Shown here: positions 1 to 7,248 of the stretch, one piece after another | Layout of the letters: every line of letters starts with the position of its first letter | How positions within the stretch are numbered: position 1 is the first letter of the stretch | Virus record (IMG/VR): IMGVR_UViG_3300031746_005631 | Location: 1 to 23,909 of that record | Strand: one strand, 5' to 3' | Length of the DNA: 23,909 nucleotides | From: a virus | Notes under the pieces: model-generated | What the model saw: only the letters and a program-made list of their open reading frames with translations | What the model was told of the DNA's origin: nothing | Database searches by the model: none | Program-made: the position numbers and the translations under genes

Positions 1-1
1 A

Positions 2-154
2 GGTGCTGGTTGGTGGGGTATGCAAAAAATACCCAATTTCGGTATTTTGCGTGGCGCTATTGTAGCTGCACTCAAAAAAGTGGAAGGCCAAAAACTATCC
101 AACAAACGCATTAAGAAAGAGTTAAAGCTAAAGGGCATAATACAATTAATTTAG
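2..154 (+). CDS. C-terminal end of an unidentified rightward gene (5' truncated)
   Basis: Frame 2 is open from the window edge to a TAG and encodes 50 residues, rich in Lys, Ile and Leu, beginning GAGWWGMQKIPNFG. The start lies outside the window. The stretch ends about 60 nt before a bidirectional hairpin terminator that also closes the leftward gene beyond it, which fits the end of a convergent gene. I do not recognise the family. The case rests on the open frame, plausible composition and the terminator position; a chance open frame of this length remains possible. Confidence 0.45.
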   Translation, partial: GAGWWGMQKIPNFGILRGAIVAALKKVEGQKLSNKRIKKELKLKGIIQLI

Positions 155-217
155 TATAACTATTTACATACACTGATAAAGAATAATCATAAATGTCGCT
201 GTGAATTTTTTAGACAT

Positions 218-246
218 AAAAAAAGCCTGAATTATCAGGCTTTAAT
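218..246. terminator. bidirectional intrinsic terminator between convergent genes
   Basis: A perfect 9-bp stem AAAGCCTGA / TCAGGCTTT closes a 4-nt loop (ATTA). Seven A residues precede it on the plus strand, so the leftward transcript gets a hairpin followed by seven U. The rightward transcript gets a shorter U stretch. It lies between the stop of the rightward partial gene and the stop of the leftward gene at 266. Confidence 0.85.
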
Positions 247-265
247 ATAAATAATTGCTTATTAT

Positions 266-1447
266 TTAACCTACAGGAATGCCCGAAAGCATCCCCTCTT
301 TAATCCCTGATAGATCTTTGAGACCCCCAGCCTTTAATTCTTCATATTTTTCCTGAAATACGAAATAAAGAGTCATGACAGCATCTGGAGTATCTTTCCA
401 GGAATCTAAATCATAAGGATCTTCAATGAGTGATTGAGAAATACGAGCACCGGCTCCAATACTGACTTCCTTTACTATCTTTATATCAGGAGTTATCTGC
501 GAGTCCATTCCCCCATCAGTAATTAGGACGACCTTTTGATGTTTAAGATGAGGACGTATTTTTGATATAGACCTTTGTTGTACTGAACCTATAGTTAATG
601 ATTCAGGTCCTGCTGAGCATAACAGATCTGATCGCCTCCCAGAACTAATTATTCCTCCAGATGTCTTTTGTTCATCGCAACTGGCTGAAGCTGATACTCC
701 GATAGGTCCTGAGTAGCCTTTATCAGGTATCAAGGTCTCTGAAAAATTAGAAGCAGCACTATACAGCACAGAGGATGAAAAACAGTTCACTGTACCTGAG
801 TTGTTAACAGGGACATTGAATATACTGTATAAACTTTCATTGTTATTCAGATAAACAGCATTACTACTTCTATTTACCTGACGCCATTGTTTAGGCCTGT
901 AAAAAGCGAATCCGAAAGCAGGTACAGTATTCTCTTTTGAGATCATAGCTGAGGCTACGTCTCTGAGCTCATCTTCAGTGAAGAAAAACTGCCTGACAGA
1001 ACCATCTTCAGTATTGACCCAACCATCGAGCCAGAGGGGGGCCTGAGAGACGTACCCTTGTGAAACCCATTTATATTTACATTCAGGACAGAATCTATCC
1101 GCCAAAAAATCACAACCATGTTTCGGGCATTTAGTCTCATATTTTTCCATGTGAAACCCTGATGTCTGCATACCTGTGAGCGGATTACATCCTTTTACAG
1201 TAGGTATAATAGCTGTATTATCAGGGTCATTGGCTCTCCAATCAAACCACAAACCTTTATTAGGCTTTACTGGGATGAGGAACGCTCCTTTTTTCATCCA
1301 ATTTTCGGGCCATTTCTCAAATAGATCGGCCGGATAAGACGGTAGTTCATATCCTGGGGGAAGTCCATGAACTCCTTCACCTGTCAGTCGTTCCGCTTCC
1401 ATTATTCTGGCTTTAAACCCTTTATACTCCATCCAATTCCGTGTCAT
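266..1447 (-). CDS. hypothetical zinc-ribbon protein, possibly virion-associated
   Basis: The product is a 393-residue protein that I cannot assign to a named family. A Cys4 zinc site is visible at C107, C112, C120 and C123 (CPKHGC and CPEC). Residues 1-100 are rich in Trp, Pro and Gly; roughly residues 190-290 are Ser/Asn/Gly-rich and look like a flexible or beta-structured segment. No signal peptide or membrane segment is seen. The start is the ATG at 1447, with GGAGG at 1453-1457; an in-frame TTG four codons upstream overlaps that ribosome site and is rejected. The gene lies directly behind the terminator of the 1509-2471 gene, so it is read either by leakage through that terminator or from its own start. 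Both genes carry a zinc ribbon and each ends in a strong terminator. That pattern suggests separately controlled, well-expressed late (perhaps structural) genes, which is inference. Confidence 0.8.
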   Translation of the reverse strand: MTRNWMEYKGFKARIMEAERLTGEGVHGLPPGYELPSYPADLFEKWPENWMKKGAFLIPVKPNKGLWFDWRANDPDNTAIIPTVKGCNPLTGMQTSGFHMEKYETKCPKHGCDFLADRFCPECKYKWVSQGYVSQAPLWLDGWVNTEDGSVRQFFFTEDELRDVASAMISKENTVPAFGFAFYRPKQWRQVNRSSNAVYLNNNESLYSIFNVPVNNSGTVNCFSSSVLYSAASNFSETLIPDKGYSGPIGVSASASCDEQKTSGGIISSGRRSDLLCSAGPESLTIGSVQQRSISKIRPHLKHQKVVLITDGGMDSQITPDIKIVKEVSIGAGARISQSLIEDPYDLDSWKDTPDAVMTLYFVFQEKYEELKAGGLKDLSGIKEGMLSGIPVG

Positions 1448-1466
1448 AAAATCCTCCAAAAAATTT

Positions 1467-1501
1467 AAAAAAAGGGACAGGAATCATTCCCATCCCTTTT
1501 T
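1467..1501 (-). terminator. intrinsic terminator after the 320-residue zinc-ribbon gene
   Basis: The stem is built of AAAAAGGGA/TCCCTTTTT outside and GGAA/TTCC inside, separated by a symmetric CA/CA internal loop and closed by a TCA loop. The leftward transcript continues into a U-rich run. It sits 8 nt downstream of the stop codon of the 1509-2471 gene and just ahead of the ribosome site of the next gene. Confidence 0.8.
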
Positions 1502-1508
1502 ATCGTTG

Positions 1509-2471
1509 TTAATAACTTCTGTTACCGAAAGCCCGGCTACCTTCCATGAAGAAAGGATCAGCTACTGTACGACTTGGCCGATTCTCAATTACTCTGAGTT
1601 TCGGTAAACTCCCTGTAGCGTCCATTTCATCAAACGTCTTAGCTAGTGAAGGCCAGGTCTGTTTAAGATCATCCAGACCCTTTGCTCCGCTGGCCATGAT
1701 CGCTTTTCTGTCGGAAAAGCTATTTTTGTTGAAATTGGAAGATTGAGCTATAAGATTGATATAAGCTCTTTCTTTCTCTCCAACCGGCGAGAAATTTAAC
1801 GAGCATTTCTCACAATAGCCTTTATACAGAACTTCACCACAGATAGGACAGTAGTCGATGATTCTGTCTGCAAGATTCAATTCTGTGATCTTATAGACAG
1901 CAGAATAGCCATCTCCGTTAGAAACAATGGATGGCACAGTCCTTTTCCGGGCCGATTTGAGAAGTTCCAGGGTCGTTTCCAGATTAATCTTTTCTTTTCC
2001 CGGTTCGTATTTACCAGGGACCAGAACCACAAAATTTTGCCCTCTGGCTCTCTTATTATGTAGTTCTGTTTCGATTTCTGGGTCACGGTCCTGAACAAAC
2101 TTTTCCAGAAGTTCCCGGTCAGACCATTGCTGGATAGGACGGGCAGCTTTGAAGACCTGAGCCATGCTTTCAGCGGTCAGGACGGGCATTTTTTCCTGTG
2201 TTTCAGTCGGGGTGACTGGAGCAGGTCTTGCCGTTTCTGAATCTTTGAGCATAGATGCTGCGGCTTTAAGCTGAAGATTCTTGGCCTGAGTACCGCACTT
2301 GACCAGTATCTGAACTACGTCATCAATGGTCGTTGTGGGGGCATCCAGGACATCAAGGCCGGCAGCATCATCAGTGATGCCTTCATCAGCAAAAGCTTTG
2401 AGCAGATCTTCAGGACTGGCTTTGAGAATGGATGAAACTTTCTGACAGCGGACTGATAGAGGAGTTGACAT
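1509..2471 (-). CDS. hypothetical zinc-ribbon protein, strongly expressed by its signals
   Basis: The product is a 320-residue, largely soluble protein of unknown function. Residues 1-130 are Ala- and Asp-rich and helical by composition. A zinc ribbon lies at C208, C211, C220 and C223 (CPIC and CEKC). The tail is basic and Ser/Arg-rich. The ATG at 2471 is preceded by an AAGGAGG ribosome site at ideal spacing, a structured leader and a near-consensus sigma70-type promoter, and the gene is followed by a strong terminator. It is therefore a self-contained transcription unit. Its GC content and codon choice look richer than those of the replication genes, as expected for a highly expressed gene. 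A structural or abundant accessory role is inferred from those signals, not from homology. Confidence 0.85.
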   Translation of the reverse strand: MSTPLSVRCQKVSSILKASPEDLLKAFADEGITDDAAGLDVLDAPTTTIDDVVQILVKCGTQAKNLQLKAAASMLKDSETARPAPVTPTETQEKMPVLTAESMAQVFKAARPIQQWSDRELLEKFVQDRDPEIETELHNKRARGQNFVVLVPGKYEPGKEKINLETTLELLKSARKRTVPSIVSNGDGYSAVYKITELNLADRIIDYCPICGEVLYKGYCEKCSLNFSPVGEKERAYINLIAQSSNFNKNSFSDRKAIMASGAKGLDDLKQTWPSLAKTFDEMDATGSLPKLRVIENRPSRTVADPFFMEGSRAFGNRSY

Positions 2472-2578
2472 TTATGCCTCCTTAAGGCTGGTAACCTGTC
2501 ACGGTCACCTGTTTTTGGGCATCTCGAATATATGGCGGCCCTACCCATACGTGCGTTATACCTGCACGTTCGGTCATT
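2472..2578 (-). promoter_or_regulatory. structured 5' leader of the 320-residue gene
   Basis: The roughly 105-nt leader between the promoter and the ATG folds into at least two hairpins on the leftward transcript. One is ACGTGC/GCACGT with a 9-nt loop. The other is GGUGACC/GGUUACC with a 6-nt loop, just upstream of the AAGGAGG site. The second contains a G-U pair that would be a mismatch on the opposite strand, which supports the leftward reading. Likely roles are transcript stabilisation or control of ribosome access. Confidence 0.5.
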
Positions 2579-2584
2579 GATTTG

Positions 2585-2613
2585 AATATAGCATCATTAA
2601 AAAAGTCTGTCAA
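2585..2613 (-). promoter_or_regulatory. near-consensus sigma70-type promoter
   Basis: On the leftward strand TTGACA (2608-2613) and TATATT (2585-2590) are separated by exactly 17 nt. Transcription would begin near 2578 and enter the structured leader of the 320-residue gene. This is the clearest promoter in the window and uses the host housekeeping consensus. Confidence 0.8.
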
Positions 2614-2620
2614 GTATTTT

Positions 2621-2800
2621 TTATTCTTTTTTCCATAGATCTTCTAATGAGCCTGAAAATAATTGTTTTAATCGTTCTTTTTCATAGACCCTTCGAGCTT
2701 CTTGAGCAGCTATTCGACGCATCTCTCTTCGGTTATCCTCATGAGAAGGAGGATCATCATCCATTATACGCCCATCTCTTACACCAGGACCATACAGCAT
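2621..2800 (-). CDS. small charged hypothetical protein (59 aa)
   Basis: The product begins MLYGPGVRDGRIMDDDPP and continues as a Glu/Arg-rich helix (residues about 20-45). The ATG at 2800 is chosen because AAAGGAG lies 7-8 nt upstream. A longer reading from a GTG at 2872, which overlaps the stop of the upstream lipoprotein gene, is possible but has a weaker ribosome site. I do not recognise a family. The stop lies 8 nt upstream of the -35 box of the next promoter, so this gene closes the preceding transcription unit. Confidence 0.65.
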   Translation of the reverse strand: MLYGPGVRDGRIMDDDPPSHEDNRREMRRIAAQEARRVYEKERLKQLFSGSLEDLWKKE

Positions 2801-2864
2801 AAAATCTCCTTTGTTATATATAGTATATTTTAAAGAAGAATTCATGTCTGTGATTATGGTCACA

Positions 2865-3044
2865 TTAATCACATATTTTTTCTTTGAATGTTACTTTCAC
2901 GAGATTGTCCACGGTATCAATTTTAATAATAGTCTCTTGTAGAACTCTGACAGGCTCAGTCATCCCATACTGCATAGTAGTTATTTTATAATGGCTGCAG
3001 CTGAAGAAAAAACAGAAAAAAATTATCATTAGTAGTTTGTACAT
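2865..3044 (-). CDS. putative small lipoprotein (59 aa)
   Basis: Translation from the ATG at 3044 gives MYKLLMIIFFCFFFSC followed by SHYK and a short polar domain ending in KEKICD. The first 16 residues have the form of a type II signal peptide: a Lys near the start, a hydrophobic core rich in Phe and Ile, and a lipobox-like FFSC with Ser after the Cys. The lipobox is unusual in its Phe content, so processing is inferred. The stop overlaps a GTG that could extend the next small gene. No strong ribosome site is visible (AATTATCTT precedes the ATG). In phages, small lipoproteins can be Rz1-type spanins or superinfection-exclusion proteins; nothing here decides which. Confidence 0.5.
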   Translation of the reverse strand: MYKLLMIIFFCFFFSCSHYKITTMQYGMTEPVRVLQETIIKIDTVDNLVKVTFKEKICD

Positions 3045-3061
3045 AAGATAATTTTATCATT

Positions 3062-3142
3062 AAGCTAGAGGCGATGCAATCTAATTTATTAACCATTAAC
3101 CAAACCGATAAATTAGTTCCCATCACTATGTAACTCTAGCTT
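3062..3142 (-). ncRNA. nested stem structure, possible structured RNA
   Basis: Three stems nest on the leftward strand. The outer is AAGCTAGAG/CTCTAGCTT (9 bp), the middle GTGATG/CATCGC (6 bp) and the inner CTAATTTAT/ATAAATTAG (9 bp), closing an 18-nt loop. A 7-nt bulge (TTACATA) and a GGAA/ATTG internal loop separate them. The middle stem needs a G-U pair on the leftward strand and would have a C-A mismatch on the other, which points to a leftward transcript. It starts at the stop codon of the homing endonuclease gene and precedes the small lipoprotein gene. It lacks a U-run, so it is not a standard terminator, and I find no tRNA or hammerhead core. Confidence 0.4.
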
Positions 3143-4275
3143 TAAATAGTTAATTCTCTTTTTAAAATATCTTCAATGTCTTCTCTGGACTTTTTTGTAT
3201 ACGGTATTCTAATAAGTTTTATTTCATTATTTAAACAATATCTGTTTTTAATGGCATCTTTTTTCTTTAAATCTTCATAGGCTGTTATGCCACCATAATA
3301 ATCTACAGGGTTGAAGTGCTGTTTACCGTCATACTCAATACAAGCGTTCATACTGGGTATATAAAAATCAAAAGGTAACAGTCTTATATTTTTGCAGTCA
3401 GTAAATTTTTTTTCTCTTTCATATTTAATATTCATTGAATTTAAAAGGTCACTTATTTTAAGTTCACCCTGAGAGTCCAGACAAAAAGGACAGCCTTTAC
3501 CTGCCAAATGTGACGCGGGGGTTTGAATAAATACCCCATGGTTATGACATTTAATTTTTATTTTTATTTCACATTTTTTGTAATCAACTTCTGAATAGTC
3601 GTATTTATTTTTATGCACCAGCATTGCTTTTCTAATAAATTCTTGTGTGTTATACTTACGGCTATCGGCATTAATTTTAAGAGCACATTTAACACATTTC
3701 ATTCCCATTAAATGGTTGTTCGGAGACTGTTCAAAAAGGCCATGATCAGGACATAAGATCTTTATTTTTTTACAGCTTTTCCTATAGGCTACTAAGGAAT
3801 AATCGTATTTATTTCCATGTATAGCCTTGGCTTTTTCTATGAATGTTTTGGTCGTTAAAGAATTGTAATGAGGAAGTTCTCGGGCACATCTTGGACAGCC
3901 CTGGCCAGCCATATGTTTTGTTGGAGTCTGCTGAAAAAGTCCGTGTTTAGTGCATATTATGTCTAATTTCACATGACTATTTTTATAATCTGTTCTTGAA
4001 TAATCATATTTATTTCCATGGACAGCGACAGCCTTTTTTAAAAATTCAGTCTGATTCAGGCACAGGGCTAAAACAGTTTTATGTCTCCCGCATTTTGGAC
4101 AGCCCTGTTTTCTTAGATGGGCATTTGGAACCATCTTAAATAAGCCATGATCAGGGCAGACTATATTGATCTTTACCCTGGAAAGAGTGTAATTAGCTAA
4201 AGAATAGTCATATTTGTTTCTATGTACTATTCTAGCTTTTTTAACGAATTCTTCTATATTAGATCGATCGGGCAT
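3142..4275 (-). CDS. homing endonuclease with four zinc-ribbon repeats and a Vsr-like (EDxHD) nuclease domain
   Basis: Residues 9-62, 77-130, 144-197 and 212-265 are four copies of one module. Each contains NKYDYS, a C-x2-H pair, GLF or GVF, a Pro-x2-H element and a C-x2-C pair, a zinc-binding DNA-recognition module common in phage free-standing endonucleases (DUF723-like). Residues 266-377 form a Vsr-like nuclease with the acidic cluster FDFYIP (D303) and IEYDGKQH (E314, D316). This arrangement matches the I-Bth0305I-type EDxHD family. The gene begins 7 nt after the sigma-like gene with no clear ribosome site, as expected for a mobile gene slipped into an operon. Likely role: cutting intron-less or gene-less relatives to spread itself. 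The catalytic residues look intact. Confidence 0.85.
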   Translation of the reverse strand: MPDRSNIEEFVKKARIVHRNKYDYSLANYTLSRVKINIVCPDHGLFKMVPNAHLRKQGCPKCGRHKTVLALCLNQTEFLKKAVAVHGNKYDYSRTDYKNSHVKLDIICTKHGLFQQTPTKHMAGQGCPRCARELPHYNSLTTKTFIEKAKAIHGNKYDYSLVAYRKSCKKIKILCPDHGLFEQSPNNHLMGMKCVKCALKINADSRKYNTQEFIRKAMLVHKNKYDYSEVDYKKCEIKIKIKCHNHGVFIQTPASHLAGKGCPFCLDSQGELKISDLLNSMNIKYEREKKFTDCKNIRLLPFDFYIPSMNACIEYDGKQHFNPVDYYGGITAYEDLKKKDAIKNRYCLNNEIKLIRIPYTKKSREDIEDILKRELTI

Positions 4276-4282
4276 AAATAAT

Positions 4283-4921
4283 TTAAATGGTCATACTAAA
4301 GATCACCGATGCCCCACGGTCAAAGTGCGGCAATCTAACTTCGTGTAGTTTATACAGATTGCAGTTTATATATTTTAGTAGCCTGTAATACTGATCCAGA
4401 TCTCTGTTTCTTTTCCTCTCCATTTTCAATCTTTCCATACATTTGAGAAACCGATGACGTACTTTCACCTGGGTCATTTTTTTCTTGTCACCTAAAAACT
4501 CGAATTTTTCATTTAAAAGCTGGGCAGTTTTACTTTGGCAAGTCGTTTCCATCATGAATTTTATTATTTCTATTTCAAGAATATTGAAATAGCTTTTTAA
4601 AGCTGTTTCAATTTCTTCTTTGGTTATTTTCGGCATTTTCCGGAGAAATTTAAGACGGGCTTTTGCTCGGGTAAGTCGACTTGATATAGCTCCTTGGGTA
4701 ACGCCAAACATTTTAGCTATATCTTTTTGGTTTTTTCGCTCTTTGTAGTAAAGATCTATCAGATCTCTTTCTCTTTCAGGAAGCTGACTTATTAAATCAT
4801 TGAAATCCTGCAAAGACACTGAAGGCCCGAGAATTTCATTGTATTTAATAGCTCTTTCATTGGAGAACTGTTTATCCATATCAGAATAATCTATTGACTT
4901 AAGAACAGGGCTAGTCCTCAT
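4283..4921 (-). CDS. sigma factor region 4-like transcription protein
   Basis: The product has 212 residues. Residues 45-95 match sigma70 region 4: LPERERDLIDLYYKER is followed by a helix-turn-helix at about 64-86 (QKDIAKMFGVTQGAISSRL). No recognisable region 2 is seen, so this is either a divergent phage sigma factor or a sigma-like DNA-binding regulator. The C-terminal 110 residues are basic and not recognised. The ATG at 4921 has AGGAG 8 nt upstream. The start overlaps the end of the NusG-like gene by 11 nt, suggesting translational coupling of two RNA-polymerase-directed factors. Likely job: redirecting host RNA polymerase to phage promoters. Confidence 0.7.
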   Translation of the reverse strand: MRTSPVLKSIDYSDMDKQFSNERAIKYNEILGPSVSLQDFNDLISQLPERERDLIDLYYKERKNQKDIAKMFGVTQGAISSRLTRAKARLKFLRKMPKITKEEIETALKSYFNILEIEIIKFMMETTCQSKTAQLLNEKFEFLGDKKKMTQVKVRHRFLKCMERLKMERKRNRDLDQYYRLLKYINCNLYKLHEVRLPHFDRGASVIFSMTI

Positions 4922-5441
4922 CTTTATTGCTCCTATCTGAGTAATGCTCTAGTAGAGTTGATGGTATCGGTACGATCATTTCCCGTGAAATACGGGTTAT
5001 TTTTATAAAAATTTTTTTACCAGCGTCTTCTATTCCAACTACCTCTCCTACAAGATTCTTAAAAACTCCTTCCAGAATTCTTACTTTATCGGTTAAAATA
5101 AATTTTCTTTTTAAAGAATTTCTCAGCTTTTTCTTCATTCCAGCAATAATATGAGAATTTACTGTTTCGTACTTACCCTTTTTATGAAGTACTCCAGTAA
5201 ATAATCTTTGGTCATTGATGTACATGATATTGGAGCGTACTGAAAATGAATCTCGTACAAAAGCATATCCTTCTACGAGACAGCATGTACTAACATAGGA
5301 TCCCATAGGTTCGTAGTGGATGGGAATGAAATATTCGGCATCATCACCGAAAACAGCCTTTATAGCTACTTCAATTTCTTTGTAGCCTAAGGTATCGGAA
5401 ATGTCATTTAATTGTAAAATAAGCCACTCAGAGCCCACCAC
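4911..5441 (-). CDS. NusG/RfaH-like transcription elongation factor (NGN plus KOW)
   Basis: Residues 5-100 have the NGN layout: an opening WLILQLN strand, a central FIPIHYEP, and an EGYAFVR element equivalent to the conserved G-Y-x-F-V of NusG. Residues 115-165 form a KOW domain (DKVRILEGVFKNLVGEVVGIE). The length of 176 is typical for the family. NusG proteins bind the RNA polymerase clamp and reduce pausing or antiterminate; a phage copy would act on host polymerase. The start is GTG at 5441 (a second GTG follows at once) with a G-rich TAGGGGGG upstream, and it overlaps the dnaX end by 14 nt. It sits directly before the sigma-like gene, forming a transcription-control pair. Confidence 0.75.
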   Translation of the reverse strand: MVGSEWLILQLNDISDTLGYKEIEVAIKAVFGDDAEYFIPIHYEPMGSYVSTCCLVEGYAFVRDSFSVRSNIMYINDQRLFTGVLHKKGKYETVNSHIIAGMKKKLRNSLKRKFILTDKVRILEGVFKNLVGEVVGIEDAGKKIFIKITRISREMIVPIPSTLLEHYSDRSNKDED

Positions 5442-6768
5442 GCCCCCCTACCAAATTCTGAGAAAATTCCTCAGGAGTCAGTACTTCGTCATCGAAGCTA
5501 TTTTCTCCTACTTTCTCTTCTTTAGGTAAGGGCCAATCTGAATGAATATTTTTTGTTTCTTTGTGCTCCGGTGCTTGAGCGTTATTATGTCGCTCTCGCA
5601 ATAGCTGCGCCCGTTCAATAACAGGCTTTTTAGAATAGTCAGCGTAATTTAATTTGGGAGCATTAACAGCGGTTTGTTGCTGCGGAATATTATGTGTTGA
5701 ATTATCCGTATTTTGAGTGGATATTTTTTGAGGAACAATTGAGCCAAACTTATAGTGAAGAACTATAATATCGCTTCGAAGACCTAACTTATCGACATAT
5801 TTATCTCTGCCGATAAGATAATTGAGCTGCTCTAACAGACCAAATCCATGTACATTTTTAAGATCAGTTAAGATTTTAATTTTCCTTTCTGAAAAATTAT
5901 TATATCCATTTAAAAAGGCACATGCATCACTTATCATGGTTATCACACCATTATAAAAATCCATAGAGGATAGGTATGAAGAGACACTGTTATAGGCATC
6001 GAGAACTTTTGTTAAGTCTTTGCCCAGATTAAGCAGCATTTCAAAAATAGTGTCGTCATAGCTATTACAGCATGATTGAACATTTTCAGTGGTTACTTTA
6101 CCTATACAGGATATTCTTTCCAGATTCTTAACAGCTACTCGGACATGGCCATCTGATTTTTCTGCCAGTAGTTCCAGGGCTAAGTCATCATACTCTATAT
6201 TTTCAGCCTGGCAGATATTTTTTAGTAACGGGGTGATTAAAGAGGTAGGAACTTTGGTCACATACAGTTTAGTACAGCGGTCCCAGAGAGTTTTTTTTAT
6301 TTTTTCCGGCTCTGTGGTGCAGAATATATAAATCAAATGGTCAGGACACTGTTCTATCTGCTTGAGTAGGGCATCCTGACCATGACTGCTTATATCCTGA
6401 CATTCATCTATCAGGAGGATTTTTTTACCGGAGGCGGGCACCGAATAGGCTTCATCTCTAAGATCTACCATATCGTCTTTGCCGCCGCATGAAGCTGCGT
6501 CTAGTTCCCGGTAATTAAAATGCTGCTCACGATTGAATAGCCGGCAGGATTCACACTGGTTACAGGGATCTCCGTCTATAGGAGATTCACATAATACAGC
6601 TTTTGCGAAGATTCTACCGCTGGTGGTTTTTCCGGTGCCAGAGGGGCCCGTAAAAATATAGGCAGAGCTGTAGCGTTTGTGTATAATAATTTGACGTAGA
6701 ATCTGTACGACAGGTTCTTGACCAAGGACTTCTTTAAAGGAAGTCGGCCTGAATTTTTGATCTAACAT
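5428..6768 (-). CDS. dnaX: DNA polymerase III gamma/tau-like clamp-loader ATPase
   Basis: The 446-residue product opens with LDQKFRPTSFKEVLGQE, a DnaX signature. Walker A is GPSGTGKT (41-48), a zinc module includes C69, C72 and C75, Walker B is LLIDEC (118-123), and the sensor SRC motif appears as DRC (163-165). The C-terminal 200 residues diverge, with a Gln/Asn-rich linker, and may hold the oligomerisation region; no obvious tau-type polymerase-binding domain is seen. The ATG at 6768 is chosen over an upstream TTG because it begins the conserved block; neither has a strong ribosome site. Together with the delta and delta-prime homologues it would make a phage-encoded clamp loader. The clamp and polymerase are not in this window. 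Confidence 0.9.
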   Translation of the reverse strand: MLDQKFRPTSFKEVLGQEPVVQILRQIIIHKRYSSAYIFTGPSGTGKTTSGRIFAKAVLCESPIDGDPCNQCESCRLFNREQHFNYRELDAASCGGKDDMVDLRDEAYSVPASGKKILLIDECQDISSHGQDALLKQIEQCPDHLIYIFCTTEPEKIKKTLWDRCTKLYVTKVPTSLITPLLKNICQAENIEYDDLALELLAEKSDGHVRVAVKNLERISCIGKVTTENVQSCCNSYDDTIFEMLLNLGKDLTKVLDAYNSVSSYLSSMDFYNGVITMISDACAFLNGYNNFSERKIKILTDLKNVHGFGLLEQLNYLIGRDKYVDKLGLRSDIIVLHYKFGSIVPQKISTQNTDNSTHNIPQQQTAVNAPKLNYADYSKKPVIERAQLLRERHNNAQAPEHKETKNIHSDWPLPKEEKVGENSFDDEVLTPEEFSQNLVGGRGGL

Positions 6769-6831
6769 TACTAATAACCGCCCAGTTTTTAACAAGTTAG
6801 AAATCTTATATCAATATATGATTAACGGGTC

Positions 6832-7248
6832 TTATTTGTCAACATTATTCTGAATGTCTAAAATTTCTTTTACGCTATTTCCTAAAACTTCGTCTATAGT
6901 ACTGTCTTTATTCTTGAGATATTTACCCCAGAGTCCTATAGCAGGCCACTTTCCAGTTCTTATAAGTTTTCGTTTTCTAAAGGGTTGCATGTTTGTTATG
7001 GTCTTATATTTTATGAGAGCTTCAGCCAAGGGAAGGCCTTCTTCTTTAAATACCATGGAAATAGGGCGTTTCCACGGAAATCTATTAAGATAGGTATTAT
7101 GCCTTTTACCTCTGTTTAAGGCTTCAATGTATTTATAAATATTTCTATCTATACCGGAAAAATAGGTGCCATCTGAGCATTCCGCGATGAAAATGGACAG
7201 AGTACCAAGAAGATCTACCCATTTAATTAAAAATCTATCTCTATCCAA
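6832..7248 (-). CDS. GIY-YIG-like (UPF0213/YhbQ-type) domain protein with degenerate active site
   Basis: The pattern CSDGTYFSGI, NRGK, RPISMVFKEE and AEAL closely follows the small GIY-YIG proteins of the UPF0213 family, and the 138-residue length fits that family plus a short tail. By alignment from memory, the catalytic positions are changed: the YTG tyrosine is Phe, the Arg of the ERR helix is Tyr, the following His is Leu, and the Glu after EAL is replaced by a non-acidic residue. The fold therefore seems kept without nuclease chemistry, perhaps as a DNA-binding protein. The start is TTG at 7248 with AAAGG upstream, overlapping the primase end by 8 nt; no ATG or GTG fits before the conserved block. 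Confidence 0.65.
   Translation of the reverse strand: MDRDRFLIKWVDLLGTLSIFIAECSDGTYFSGIDRNIYKYIEALNRGKRHNTYLNRFPWKRPISMVFKEEGLPLAEALIKYKTITNMQPFRKRKLIRTGKWPAIGLWGKYLKNKDSTIDEVLGNSVKEILDIQNNVDK

Noticed and set aside
1448-1459. TTG start four codons upstream for the 393-residue protein
   Set aside because: The GGAGG ribosome site lies inside those codons and is correctly spaced for the ATG at 1447.
3062-3142. tRNA or hammerhead ribozyme
   Set aside because: There is no T-arm or anticodon arm geometry and no CTGATGA or GAAA core on either strand.
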